Shown here: positions 18,375 to 27,065 of the stretch, piece by piece
How the letters are laid out: each line of letters starts with the position of its first letter
Position numbering within the stretch: the stretch's first letter is position 1
Made by a program: the position numbers and the translations under genes
Assembly: GCF_003990975.1 (NCBI RefSeq)
Contig: NZ_RZJR01000005.1
Location: 251,869 to 315,868 of the forward strand
From: Cohnella sp. AR92
GTDB taxonomy: Bacteria > Bacillota > Bacilli > Paenibacillales > Paenibacillaceae
Length of the DNA stretch: 64,000 bases
Direction of reading: 5' to 3'
Notes under the pieces: model-generated
What the model saw: only the letters and a program-made list of their open reading frames with translations
Databases searched by the model: none
Told to the model about the DNA's origin: nothing

Positions 18375-18545
18375 GATCTGTTGCTCCTCTCGTTCATTTA
18401 CCATTCATTGTAGACCTCAAATACGTCGCCTTATGTCCTATTAAAGGCAAAACAAGCATTTCTTATACGGAGATTGATTTGTCTTATTAGAAAATCCTAT
18501 ACTTGAACTTATTGACACTTTAGATACGAAGGAGCAAATATCAAA

Positions 18546-19406
18546 ATGATGAGCCAATCGAAAAAAGTAGTCGTAACCGGCGGAAGCGGCATGCTTGGGC
18601 GTTGGGTGGTCAAGCATTTCATCGAGCAAGGCTACGAAGTCCTGAACGTCGACACCCGACAACCGGAGGAGCCGTTGTGTTCCACCCTGATCGTTGATCT
18701 TCAAGACCTGGGACAGACCTACGGCGCGCTGGCCGGCGCCGACGCTGTCGTGCATTTGGCAGCGATTCCGAGGGCGGGAATGGTGCCGCCCGAAACGACA
18801 TTCCGCAACAACGTGATGGCGACATACAATGTTCTGGAGGCAGCCGCAGGGCTCGGAATTAAGAAGGCGGTAATCGCCTCCAGTGAATCGTCATACGGAA
18901 TCTGCTTCGCCGTTCATCCTTTCGGACCGCAATACGTGCCCATGGATGAAGAGCACCCACAGTTGCCTCAGGATAGCTACGGCTTATCCAAGGTCGTTAA
19001 TGAGCTTACCGCAGACATGTTTCATCGCCGGTCCGGCATGCAGGTCGTGTCGTTACGTCTTGGCAACGTGATACCCCCAGAGTGGTACGAGCAGTTCCCG
19101 TCATGGATCCATAAGCCCGAGGAACGCGAACGGATTTTGTGGAGCTATATCGACACCCGCGACGCCGCGGAGGCATGCCGTCTCGCGATCGAAGCAGAAG
19201 GTCTCGGCTCCGTTGCGCTTAATCTCGGATCGGATGAGACGAGCATGGACATTCCAAGCCGCGAGCTCATGGCAGCCCGCTATCCGGAAGTGACTGACTT
19301 CCGCACGCCTCTCGAAGGACACGAAGCCTTGTTGAACAGCAAGAAAGCGATGCAACTGCTCGGCTGGACACCGAAACACAAGTGGCGCGAGCAACTCGGC
19401 AAATAA
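18546..19406 (+). CDS. NAD-dependent epimerase/dehydratase (extended SDR)
   Basis: The protein has 286 residues. VVVTGGSGMLGRWVVKHFIEQG is the N-terminal NAD(P)-binding Rossmann motif, and the catalytic pair is seen in SYGLSKVVNELTADM (Tyr-x-x-x-Lys). AVVHLAAIPRAG is the usual third strand. Family members act on nucleotide sugars or similar carbonyl substrates. The lack of sugar-nucleotide genes nearby leaves the substrate open. AAGGAG lies 11 bases before ATG 18546. Confidence 0.87.
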   Translation: MMSQSKKVVVTGGSGMLGRWVVKHFIEQGYEVLNVDTRQPEEPLCSTLIVDLQDLGQTYGALAGADAVVHLAAIPRAGMVPPETTFRNNVMATYNVLEAAAGLGIKKAVIASSESSYGICFAVHPFGPQYVPMDEEHPQLPQDSYGLSKVVNELTADMFHRRSGMQVVSLRLGNVIPPEWYEQFPSWIHKPEERERILWSYIDTRDAAEACRLAIEAEGLGSVALNLGSDETSMDIPSRELMAARYPEVTDFRTPLEGHEALLNSKKAMQLLGWTPKHKWREQLGK

Positions 19407-19417
19407 AAGCTGAAGAC

Positions 19418-19468
19418 AAAAAAGAGATTGCCCCTTCTCGAAATCTTGAGAAGTGGCTATCTCTTTTT
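19418..19468. terminator. Long bidirectional terminator
   Basis: AAAAAGAGAT pairs with ATCTCTTTTT, and an inner CTTCTC/GAGAAG stem extends the hairpin. It follows the epimerase gene. Confidence 0.8.
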
Positions 19469-19542
19469 GCACACCTGGCCGGAAAAATCAATTGCATAGC
19501 ATTCGGAATTTTTAGTTACGATATCTTTCACGTTAGTTCTCT

Positions 19543-19590
19543 TCATAGGGATGAGGGATTCGAAACCCCGATTGCGAGGTTAGACGCTCT
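19543..19590 (-). other. tRNA-like 3' fragment
   Basis: On the minus strand AGAGCGTCTAAC is followed by GGGGTTTCGAATCCCTC, which resembles the D-stem end and T-arm of a tRNA. The anticodon arm is too short and the acceptor stem has no partner. It could be a decayed tRNA or an attachment-site relic, or chance. Confidence 0.25.
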
Positions 19591-19591
19591 T

Positions 19592-20215
19592 TTACTTCTC
19601 GTATTTCCAGAATCGACCTTTGCCTTCGGCAATCCATTCCAGGGCTTCACCTATTCGCTGTTGTCGTGTGGCATCGGTCTTTGCACTTTCAAGCCATACG
19701 ATGTAGTTCTTGCGGAATGACGGTGATTGGTTCTCAAAAACTTGTTGAGCAGTCGGATTTTTCGATAGTGCTTCTAGGAAATAGGCCGGAGTTTCCACTG
19801 GGTTGCTGCCCGGGGCTGCTTTGGCTGTCTTCTCAAGTTTCACGCCTCGGTCATTTAAATCCATCGCTTCTTTGATAAAGCCTGCGAGTTCTTCATCTGA
19901 TGGCAGCTCAGACATACTCGTGATTCTGCTCATAAAACGCTGGCCTGGCTTTACCTTCTTGCCGCCAGCAAATCGGGGATCGCTCATGAACTCCGATTTT
20001 ATGAACGTGAGCGAACAGTGGTTTTTAGATGAGGCTAAAACGCACATAAAATCGTTTTTGTAATCAAAATGCGGGTTGCCCCACTTAATTGATTCCACTA
20101 CATTAGGGCAATTTTTGTGTATCTGCTCTCTAAGATGATTGAGGATTGGTCTGGCAAAATCCTCAGAGTTTTCGATGTACTGTGTAACTTTTGGGTCAGT
20201 GCCCTCTAGTGACAT
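19592..20215 (-). CDS. YdeI/OmpD-associated-like protein with DUF1801 domain
   Basis: The protein has 207 residues. The N-terminal part (DPKVTQYIENSEDFARPILNHLREQIH ... IKWGNPHFDYKNDFMCVL) is a DUF1801 domain. The C-terminal part (PAYFLEALSKNPTAQQVFENQSPSFRKNYIVWLESAKTDATRQQRIGEAL) is the YdeI/OmdA-like helical region. Both occur together in YdeI-type proteins of Bacillus, which have been linked to tolerance of cationic compounds; the molecular role is not settled. It is a single gene in an AT-richer stretch. Confidence 0.85.
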   Translation of the reverse strand: MSLEGTDPKVTQYIENSEDFARPILNHLREQIHKNCPNVVESIKWGNPHFDYKNDFMCVLASSKNHCSLTFIKSEFMSDPRFAGGKKVKPGQRFMSRITSMSELPSDEELAGFIKEAMDLNDRGVKLEKTAKAAPGSNPVETPAYFLEALSKNPTAQQVFENQSPSFRKNYIVWLESAKTDATRQQRIGEALEWIAEGKGRFWKYEK

Positions 20216-20345
20216 TTTATATATTCTCCTTCCGGTATCTCACCGATAGTGTGGCTCTATACCTTGTCCGCTTGGATTACCAAATTTTATAGTTATTATA
20301 TATGAACCAGATTATTTCTACCATCTTTTAGTGGCTTTTTTGCAC

Positions 20346-21104
20346 CTATTTTGAGAGGAGTGATTCCGCGAAAGACTCTGCGGCTGCTGATAGATAATAG
20401 GCCAATCCGGTTTGCTGGCTTTCGAGCATCATAAGATGAAAGTCATCACTTAGGAAAAATCGAGTTTGTGCTGCAAAGTCATTAGTCGTAATTTTATTCC
20501 CATGTTCATTCATAAACCCAAGATGGTTTCGAATCAAATTTTCTATTCTCTCATCGTTATGTTTTATGCCTTCTCTTAATGAACTTGCCATGTTATTCAT
20601 AAATGTCACAGCTTCAACCGCTTGTTCATTTATTTCCTGAACATCCGTCGAGGCTACCTCAAAAGACTCCATCCCATACGTTTCCTTTAAATATTGATTC
20701 TGCTCGGCCAGCGCTTTGTTCCACTTTTCCTCGTTTTCAAAACCTTTGAACATCTCCATACTATCCATGGCTTCCCCTTCCTTTGCACATGAAATGGATT
20801 TACGCAGTGTTTGAACGATGTTATCCAACCTGTATTTACGGCTAAGAAGCAACTCCTCCTGCTTCGAAAGAATGGATAGCCGGTCTGAATGTTGTTCCAT
20901 TATTTTCTTGATTTGATCCAAGGGAAAATCTAATTCTTTGTAAAAAAGAATCTCTTGCAACCTTTCCAACTCTTTCGATCCATACAACCGGTATCCGGCT
21001 TCGCTAACCTTACTCGGCAAGAGAAGACCGATTTTGTGATAATGATGAAGCGTCTTGATTGTAACATGAGACAGTTCCGATACTTCTTTTACTGTGTACA
21101 GCAT
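20346..21104 (-). CDS. MerR-family regulator with TipA-like effector domain (Mta-type)
   Basis: The protein has 252 residues from ATG 21104, with GGGAGG 9 bases upstream; this fits the length of Bacillus Mta (257). The N-terminal winged helix is MLYTVKEVSELSHVTIKTLHHYHKIGLL. A long coiled coil (LERLQEILFYKELDFPLDQIKKIMEQ) and a C-terminal TipAS domain follow, the latter binding antibiotics or other bulky ligands in known members. It is divergent from an MFS exporter whose promoter has the 19-bp spacer MerR regulators act on, so it probably activates that pump. Confidence 0.88.
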   Translation of the reverse strand: MLYTVKEVSELSHVTIKTLHHYHKIGLLLPSKVSEAGYRLYGSKELERLQEILFYKELDFPLDQIKKIMEQHSDRLSILSKQEELLLSRKYRLDNIVQTLRKSISCAKEGEAMDSMEMFKGFENEEKWNKALAEQNQYLKETYGMESFEVASTDVQEINEQAVEAVTFMNNMASSLREGIKHNDERIENLIRNHLGFMNEHGNKITTNDFAAQTRFFLSDDFHLMMLESQQTGLAYYLSAAAESFAESLLSK

Positions 21105-21186
21105 TGGTTCATTCCTCCCTTCCATACGCAGCTTATAGCCTTCCCTATGAGGAGAGTCAAGTCGAATTTTTTTCTGGAAAAGGTTA

Positions 21187-21217
21187 TTGACCCTCCTCTT
21201 ACAGTAGGCCTTATGAT
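21187..21217 (+). promoter_or_regulatory. MerR-type promoter of the MFS exporter
   Basis: TTGACC (21187-21192) and TATGAT (21212-21217) are separated by 19 bases. This overlong spacer is the hallmark of promoters untwisted by MerR-family activators. It lies between the divergent Mta-like regulator and the exporter. Confidence 0.65.
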
Positions 21218-21252
21218 GATATTCGAATAAATGACGAGGGAGGAAATCATAA

Positions 21253-22479
21253 ATGTCAGGCCCCATCCAACTGCTTCAAAGCAGCTTTATTCGAGCAGTT
21301 ATAATTTCAACTCTGTTTTCTCAGATGGGCATTTGGATTCGTAATTTTGCTGTTCTCTTGTATGTTATGGAGGTAACAGGCGGGGATTCATTTGCTGTTT
21401 CCATGATTTCGGTTGCGGAATATGCGCCAATATTCACTTTCTCTTTCATTGGCGGTGTATTCGCGGATCGATGGCGGCCCAAAAAGACGATGGTATGGTG
21501 TGAGGTATTAAGTTCATTATCCGTATTCCTTGTCTTTGCTGTACTGGAAGTCGGAACATGGCAGGTCGTATTTCTCGCAACTTTATGCTCCTCCATTTTA
21601 TCACAGTTTGCACAGCCTTCAGGCATGAAGCTATTTAAGAATCATGTACGTGATGAAGAAGCACAATCCTGTATGTCTTTACTGCAAACCGTAACATCGG
21701 TCTTTATGGTACTTGGACCAATCCTGGGAACATTGGTATATCAGCAATTCGGAATAGAAGTCTCCATATTAACGACTGGCGCTTGCTTTCTACTATCCGC
21801 CCTTGCGCTGTTCTTCGTACCGTCTGATCAAAATCCATCCAATTACCGCGAGACCAACAAATCTTCGCTGCTTCGCGAAATGACGGCCGGCATTCGTTTT
21901 GTCTTTGCCAATAAGTTGATTTTGCAGCTTACCTTATGCTTCACGTTGGTTGGACTCGGAGTCGGGTTAATATCTCCACTGAACGTCTTCCTCGTTACGG
22001 AACAGTTAGATTTGCCTGCAGAGGCACTGCAATGGGTCAGTATACCGTATGGGGTGGGTGAAATTGTTGGAGGAATCGTAACTTTTGCTTTGGCGGCGAA
22101 GTTTGCCCCGCAACGTTTCCTCATGATCGGCTTACTCGTCAATGGTTCCGGGATCATCTTAGCAGGGCTGTCTACCGAGATTTGGCTTACAATGACGGCC
22201 CAATTCATGATTGCTCTTTTGCAACCAGCCATTTTTGTCGGAAACAGCGCCTTGGTCATGCAGCATACCGATCAAAACTTTATAGGTCGGGTAATGGGAA
22301 TCCGCACTCCGCTTATGACTGGAGCGATGCTTCTTATGATGGGTCTTGCAGGTGTGTTGAAAAATATGCTTTCTCTTACCGTTGTGTACGAATTTGCCGG
22401 ATGCTGCTTTTTTGCTGGGTTCCTAATTATGATCCCGCTATTCCGAAGCAAAGGTCACAGGGAACGTTCTGCGGCATAA
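21253..22479 (+). CDS. MFS exporter, probable drug efflux pump
   Basis: The protein has 408 residues with about 12 predicted membrane helices. Motif A is seen in FIGGVFADRWRPKKTM between helices 2 and 3. The N-terminal layout (SSFIRAVIISTLFSQMGIWIRNFAVLLYVMEVTGG) is that of the macrolide/antibiotic-efflux MFS_3 group. Divergent arrangement with the Mta-like regulator and the 19-bp-spacer promoter supports ligand-induced efflux. GAGGGAGG lies upstream of the start. Before the cassettes inserted, this gene would have converged directly on the rhodanese gene. Confidence 0.85.
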   Translation: MSGPIQLLQSSFIRAVIISTLFSQMGIWIRNFAVLLYVMEVTGGDSFAVSMISVAEYAPIFTFSFIGGVFADRWRPKKTMVWCEVLSSLSVFLVFAVLEVGTWQVVFLATLCSSILSQFAQPSGMKLFKNHVRDEEAQSCMSLLQTVTSVFMVLGPILGTLVYQQFGIEVSILTTGACFLLSALALFFVPSDQNPSNYRETNKSSLLREMTAGIRFVFANKLILQLTLCFTLVGLGVGLISPLNVFLVTEQLDLPAEALQWVSIPYGVGEIVGGIVTFALAAKFAPQRFLMIGLLVNGSGIILAGLSTEIWLTMTAQFMIALLQPAIFVGNSALVMQHTDQNFIGRVMGIRTPLMTGAMLLMMGLAGVLKNMLSLTVVYEFAGCCFFAGFLIMIPLFRSKGHRERSAA

Positions 22480-22599
22480 TGCGAATCATTCATACAAAGA
22501 ACGGCGTGCAAACGAGAACACCAAAGAGGACTGCAACAGGTCACTTGCCCACCATCTGTCACAGCCCCCAAGCCTGCGTCCGACGCGGGCTCTCGGTTC

Positions 22600-22656
22600 T
22601 TACTCTTCGCCCGTAGCCACCGGATTCTCCGCATACGAGATCCACTCGCTCCAGCT
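22600..22656 (-). pseudogene. Displaced rhodanese 3' end, copy 1 (outer cassette boundary)
   Basis: On the minus strand this reads SWSEWISYAENPVATGEE and a stop. That is the last ~18 residues of a rhodanese, matching SWSDWISWQDNPIAIGDEE in the intact gene at 27343. No upstream rhodanese sequence precedes it. Core bases 22639-22653 match the two other core copies at 12 of 15 positions. It lies 120 bases from the backbone MFS gene and carries no GTTGAY array, as expected of the original chromosomal gene end pushed away by insertion. Confidence 0.75.
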
Positions 22657-22763
22657 GTAGAATTGACTTCGAGAGACGTTCAGACTTACATCAAGTCACA
22701 ACAAATAGTGCCGTCCGAGGTGAGACTGTCGCTCTTGTACCTCTATTTAAAAGTAATCATCAG

Positions 22764-25310
22764 CTAACTGCTTCTATAACTTCTGAAATGCCTTTCAATT
22801 CTACCTAACTGTTCAATAAAAGTCTGCCGCTTTTTGGGGAATAAACTTTGATACATACGTTGCCCCATTAGTGCTTTCAATTGTTCAATTAGGTCAGAAA
22901 TGATATTTTTCTTCTCTCTTGTTACAAAGGAACACTGAATTCTGATTATTAATGCTTCCAAATGAAGACTGTAAATGGAGTTATTATCTATAGGAAATTT
23001 ATCAATGAGTTTTACAGTATCCATTGCGCGTTTGGGGTTTTGATCCATAAAGTATCTTGCAGAAAAAATATAAAAGCGGGCTTTTCCTGTTTTCGATAAA
23101 TTTAATGAATTGCTTGCCAATATCGAGTTACATTTACTAACATATTCTTCACATTGCACTTTATCTTGTTCTTTATCGCTATTAGCTAAATGCCCCAAAG
23201 CTTTAGTATAGAGTTCAAAAGTAACATTGGGCAGTACACTTTGATAATTGCTTAAATAATGTTCCGCACGACTTAATGAATTGATGCTAATTAAAAACTC
23301 ACATACTTTTTTTCGTAATTCTAGGGATAGGTTATTTGAACGGAATAACCAAAGTTTCTTCTCTAGATGATTAAAATACTCATTAAGATCTGACTGTCTA
23401 AGATCCCTAGTCACCTTTGTTTTAATCATTTGATTAATAACAAATAAACATTGAACCAAGCGTTTTGCAGCTCTTTCTTGTAAGACTAGCTCCTTGTTTT
23501 GTAATACCACCGAACGGACCTTATCAAGAAGTTGAATATCTCTAATAGCTTCAGAAGGTTGAGCTTTGTCATAGTAATAAACCAGATTTTCCAAATTGCA
23601 GTCACTGATAAAAGCTTTGTATAAATAGCTTACATCTGCCGTTTGATTGTATTTCGCCTTTAGCAATCTAGCTATAAGCTGCCCTACCGATAACGCTTCA
23701 TCAAATTGTATATCCACTATAACCGATCTAATACTTTTAAGAATGATGAACCATTCAGATTTTTTTAGATCAAACACAGTAAAAATATTTTTATTTTCAG
23801 CATAATTTCCGTTTAAATATTCAATAAATAACTGGTTAACAAAATATTTGTCAGAACCAATAATTGGCTGTAAAAAACCGATATTCACATAATTAGCAGG
23901 TCTTAAATTATGCAACCCTAATCTTTCAAACTTAATCTCCTCAATTAAGAATGAAAAGAGCTCCTCGCTAACTTCATCAATCTTGGCTTCATCACACAAA
24001 TAGCACAGTGCGGATAAAAAAATTTGTGACTCCTTTGGCATACTTTCAATTGTATTTTCAAAACAAAACTCAAGAAAAGTATCTTGGTTATCATGCAACT
24101 CACGAGCTTCCGCAGAATATTTCGAGTCATATTCAACTCTTAAGTCCATTAAGCTCTTTCTAGTTGATCTAAATGTATTACAAAAAGAAATAATCAGCCC
24201 AGGATTACCTTGAGTATATTTTTGTACCCATTCCCAATCATCATGTGAAATGTTTTTAAGCTTCTCCTCCGATCCTAACATATACATATAGACCAATTCC
24301 TTGGTTCTATTAAGATCGAACTCAAATAATGGAAACTTTTGTTCCCTATCCCCGAGTCCATAACGACTTGTTATTATTAATCTTGATGGATTTGTGTATT
24401 TTCGCAAAAATAAATCAGCAACTTTTGTAAACTCAGCTAAGTTGCTTTTTACAATTTCAGTTTCTAAATTATCTAGAACTAACAGAGACTTGTGAGAAAA
24501 CATATTTTCCCACACCTTAGTCTCAACTTCGTCTAAGCCTAGCTCAGTCGAGTCAATTTCCATGTATTGAGCTAGTGTATAAATCAGATCCCTATGGTTG
24601 GAAATGACTTTCTCCAATTTCTTTATTTGACCATTGTTAAAGACCGTGTTTTTAAAACTCATAAAATAGATTCTATCGAATGGTCTATTAGGTGCGTACA
24701 AAAGATCTTCTATAAGTTGTAGAACTAGTGCTGTCTTTCCTACTCCTCCATGACGTATGATGGAAACGGGTGTGGGGATGTCAATCGCTTTTTTTAAATT
24801 TAGCAATTCTTGTCCGCGACCAATCAGTGAATTAAAGTTTTTACCTAAAGGATATTCGACAAAAAGTAATGGTACAGAATAATCGTTTATTTCATCGTTT
24901 ATGAAGCGATTCCATAGACTTAAAAAATCATGATCATCAAGTAACAGAATAAGCTTGTCGATTAACTTTGTCATTTCGTCGAATTGTTCGGCAGAAATTA
25001 TTCTTGAGTGCATAATATTATTTCTACGTTTTACTAATGACGATATATCGATTCTATCTACTGTATTATTCTTAAATTCTTTAAAATCTTTGGACTTAAT
25101 TAGATCATAAAGTTGTCCAATATGAAGAAACTGAAGCAACTCATTATATTTTAGTGGCAATATAATTCCATTGTTTTCGGCATTTTTTTCAGCATCTTTG
25201 CGAATATGTGTAGGCAATTTTGATTCGGATAAATATTTTACTATGTAGTCTCTCAATAAATTTTCGATGTAGAATAATACCTTATATCCATCAATATTTG
25301 TATTATACAT
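22764..25310 (-). CDS. HEPN-STAND NTPase, probable antiphage effector
   Basis: The protein has 848 residues from ATG 25310; a G-run lies ~10 bases upstream and a GTG 18 bases further is also in frame. Residues 1-125 resemble the Swt1-type HEPN domain, with the RNase motif R-x4-H at Arg96-His101 (RRNNIMH). Residues ~160-420 form an NB-ARC/STAND P-loop domain: Walker A GGVGKTA at 188-194, Walker B LLVLDNLE at 276-283, a sensor-like IITSRYG, and GNPGLI as the GxP motif. The remaining ~420 residues are helical repeats, probably a TPR-like sensor. STAND proteins of this layout sense invaders, oligomerise and trigger an effector, here likely RNA cleavage and cell arrest. It is the only gene in cassette A. 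Confidence 0.82.
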   Translation of the reverse strand: MYNTNIDGYKVLFYIENLLRDYIVKYLSESKLPTHIRKDAEKNAENNGIILPLKYNELLQFLHIGQLYDLIKSKDFKEFKNNTVDRIDISSLVKRRNNIMHSRIISAEQFDEMTKLIDKLILLLDDHDFLSLWNRFINDEINDYSVPLLFVEYPLGKNFNSLIGRGQELLNLKKAIDIPTPVSIIRHGGVGKTALVLQLIEDLLYAPNRPFDRIYFMSFKNTVFNNGQIKKLEKVISNHRDLIYTLAQYMEIDSTELGLDEVETKVWENMFSHKSLLVLDNLETEIVKSNLAEFTKVADLFLRKYTNPSRLIITSRYGLGDREQKFPLFEFDLNRTKELVYMYMLGSEEKLKNISHDDWEWVQKYTQGNPGLIISFCNTFRSTRKSLMDLRVEYDSKYSAEARELHDNQDTFLEFCFENTIESMPKESQIFLSALCYLCDEAKIDEVSEELFSFLIEEIKFERLGLHNLRPANYVNIGFLQPIIGSDKYFVNQLFIEYLNGNYAENKNIFTVFDLKKSEWFIILKSIRSVIVDIQFDEALSVGQLIARLLKAKYNQTADVSYLYKAFISDCNLENLVYYYDKAQPSEAIRDIQLLDKVRSVVLQNKELVLQERAAKRLVQCLFVINQMIKTKVTRDLRQSDLNEYFNHLEKKLWLFRSNNLSLELRKKVCEFLISINSLSRAEHYLSNYQSVLPNVTFELYTKALGHLANSDKEQDKVQCEEYVSKCNSILASNSLNLSKTGKARFYIFSARYFMDQNPKRAMDTVKLIDKFPIDNNSIYSLHLEALIIRIQCSFVTREKKNIISDLIEQLKALMGQRMYQSLFPKKRQTFIEQLGRIERHFRSYRSS

Positions 25311-25475
25311 TTTTCGTTCGCCCCCCACATTTACTCAATATACATCTATTACGACATTTATCGACACAACCCTTCCTATTTTGAGAAAAAAAGGGGCATT
25401 TTAGTTAGATGTTGTTCTTTAATATCAGAAATTGATAAAAGTCTAGTTCGTTCTAAACTCTATTTGTTTTTTCTT

Positions 25476-25668
25476 GTTGATTTTCTGTTGATCATATATC
25501 AGTAAACACTTTGGTTGTTGACTTCAGCTTATGGTCTGTAAAAATACATCGCTATGGTGGGTATTTCGACTCTTACTTTGTATACTTAGGCCGTGGGGAT
25601 GTTAACTAGAGTTCAATTTTATCTTTTTTTGATAGTGACTCCAAAATCCTTGTTGGCTTCTTGTTGAC
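25476..25668. repeat. GTTGAY arm-site array of cassette A
   Basis: Five direct repeats occur: GTTGAT at 25476 and 25487, GTTGAC at 25517, GTTGGC at 25652 and GTTGAC at 25663. Two pairs are spaced exactly 11 bp, one helical turn. The same pattern recurs in cassette B. Paired direct repeats beside a core site are typical of arm-type binding sites of tyrosine recombinases; that role is inferred. Confidence 0.6.
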
Positions 25669-25678
25669 CTCGGTGCAT

Positions 25679-25722
25679 AAAAAATACACCGCCAGGGCTC
25701 TAAACGCGCATGGCGATATATT
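25679..25722 (-). terminator. Terminator of displaced rhodanese end, copy 2
   Basis: AATATATCGCC pairs with GGCGGTGTATT on the minus strand, followed by a T run. It is homologous to the terminator after the working rhodanese gene and sits between the arm array and the core in the same order. Confidence 0.65.
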
Positions 25723-25745
25723 CATAGAAAGAGTACTACTAGCGA

Positions 25746-25820
25746 CTAGCCATCTTCTCGTTCCTCTTCGTTCCCTGTAGAGATTAGATTCTCGCTATAC
25801 GAAATCCAATCACTCCAGCT
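25746..25820 (-). pseudogene. Displaced rhodanese 3' end, copy 2 (junction of the two cassettes)
   Basis: On the minus strand this reads SWSDWISYSENLISTGNEEE and four more residues to a TAG at 25746-25748. It is a rhodanese C-terminus cut off from any upstream coding part; TAA lies four codons before it. Core AATCCAATCACTCCA (25803-25817) is identical to the core in the working gene (27403-27417). Its protein sequence differs from both other copies, so it is an independent allele brought by an element, not a recent duplication. Confidence 0.8.
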
Positions 25821-26043
25821 GTCGGATTTACTTTAGGTTCCCTTTTAGCCTCCATGAAGATAGCTTAGATTATTGTCTCTTTGTGAAATGATAGCTCCAA
25901 CGAAGCCACAAGTATTTCTTTCAAACTCGGTTTGCGTACATCTAAAAAATTCACTCGTTTCCACCAAAAGGGATTTACCGCTTTTTGTCGAAATAAAGTA
26001 TTTATAGCACGTGTTTTATTTCCAATATTAATAGGGTGGGCTT

Positions 26044-26976
26044 ATGGCAAAAGTATTTATTTCGTATACTCAATATGATATAGAACTAGCGCGTCTCATT
26101 AAAGACAGTCTTGAAAATTTAGGTAATAGAGTTTACTTTTCAAATGATGAAATGGTTCTGGGAACAAATATAGCTGATGAAATCATAAATCAAATCAAAG
26201 ATTCCGATTTTGTATTGCCTATTCTCACTGAAAGCTCCATTAACTCGGAATGGGTAATATATGAAATGTCAACTGCGATCGGCTATTATCAAGAACGAGC
26301 AAAGCCCAAAGTAATACCCATTGTTTTTGATAACGTTAGAGTCCCAGAATCAATTAAATCATTTTTGCATATTCGTGCATCAAGAAACGAGAATTTCATT
26401 CCGCATAAATTAATTCCTACCATACAAAATATCCTAGGTAGAGAACATGCAAAGACAGACATTAAAAGAGAAGAAAAAGAAGAAGTCAGAAAAAATTCAG
26501 CAAAATATATAGCTGATTCCATGGCTAGGCTAAAAAGGGCTGATAGAAACAATAAAATTTTATCTTTTCTCTGTTATGGATTTTCAATTGGTATCTTAAT
26601 CGCAAGTTTTTTTTATTTAATCAATAAAGGACCGCAATACGTAAACAATAAAACTGAATTAATTAGTCAACTAAGTTCAATTGTATTTGGAGTTATTTTA
26701 TTCTCTTTATTACTTGCAATCACAAGGTATTTATTTCTTATGGGTAAATCCTTTATGGTTGAATCTCTCAGAAATTCAAATAGAATACATGCAATATCAT
26801 TTGGAGAATTTTATTTAAATGCCTTTGAGGATAAAATTGAATGGGCAGAAGTAAAAGAAGCTTTTCAACAGTGGAATATAGATACCGGTTCTTCTTTTAT
26901 GAATCAAAGTTCCAGTGACTTCGACCCTGAATTATTAAAGAACCTTTCTACTTTATTAAGCTCAATTAAAAAATAA
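26044..26976 (+). CDS. TIR-domain protein with two transmembrane helices, probable defence effector
   Basis: The protein has 310 residues. Residues 1-135 are a TIR domain: AKVFISYTQYDIELARLIKDSL, box-2-like KVIPIVFDNVRVP, and Glu74 in SEWVIYEMSTA at the position of the catalytic glutamate of NAD-cleaving TIR proteins. A charged linker follows, then two hydrophobic helices near residues 178-200 and 212-235, and a ~70-residue cytoplasmic tail. Bacterial TIR proteins with membrane helices are known or suspected antiphage factors that deplete NAD or make signal nucleotides. It is the only gene of cassette B; codon use is strongly AT-biased compared with the backbone. Confidence 0.82.
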   Translation: MAKVFISYTQYDIELARLIKDSLENLGNRVYFSNDEMVLGTNIADEIINQIKDSDFVLPILTESSINSEWVIYEMSTAIGYYQERAKPKVIPIVFDNVRVPESIKSFLHIRASRNENFIPHKLIPTIQNILGREHAKTDIKREEKEEVRKNSAKYIADSMARLKRADRNNKILSFLCYGFSIGILIASFFYLINKGPQYVNNKTELISQLSSIVFGVILFSLLLAITRYLFLMGKSFMVESLRNSNRIHAISFGEFYLNAFEDKIEWAEVKEAFQQWNIDTGSSFMNQSSSDFDPELLKNLSTLLSSIKK

Positions 26977-27065
26977 ATTTTCATTGGAATTCAAGGTTTG
27001 TCATGGAGAGTTAAATTATATTAAGGTACATCCAAAACATGCTAACATTTTAGTTGTGAAACTCT

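Larger units (their letters stand above)
22640..25810. mobile_element. Cassette A: integrase-less insertion carrying a HEPN-STAND gene
   Basis: About 3.2 kb of AT-rich DNA lies between two rhodanese 3'-end cores (22639-22653 and 25803-25817). It contains one gene, the HEPN-STAND NTPase, and at its high-coordinate end a GTTGAY array (25476-25668) plus a terminator. Its low end begins CCAGCTGT-A-G-A-ATT-G-ACTT, matching the low end of cassette B. No recombinase, relaxase or phage gene is present. The exact crossover point inside the 15-bp core cannot be fixed from one sequence, so the ends are approximate. Confidence 0.65.
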
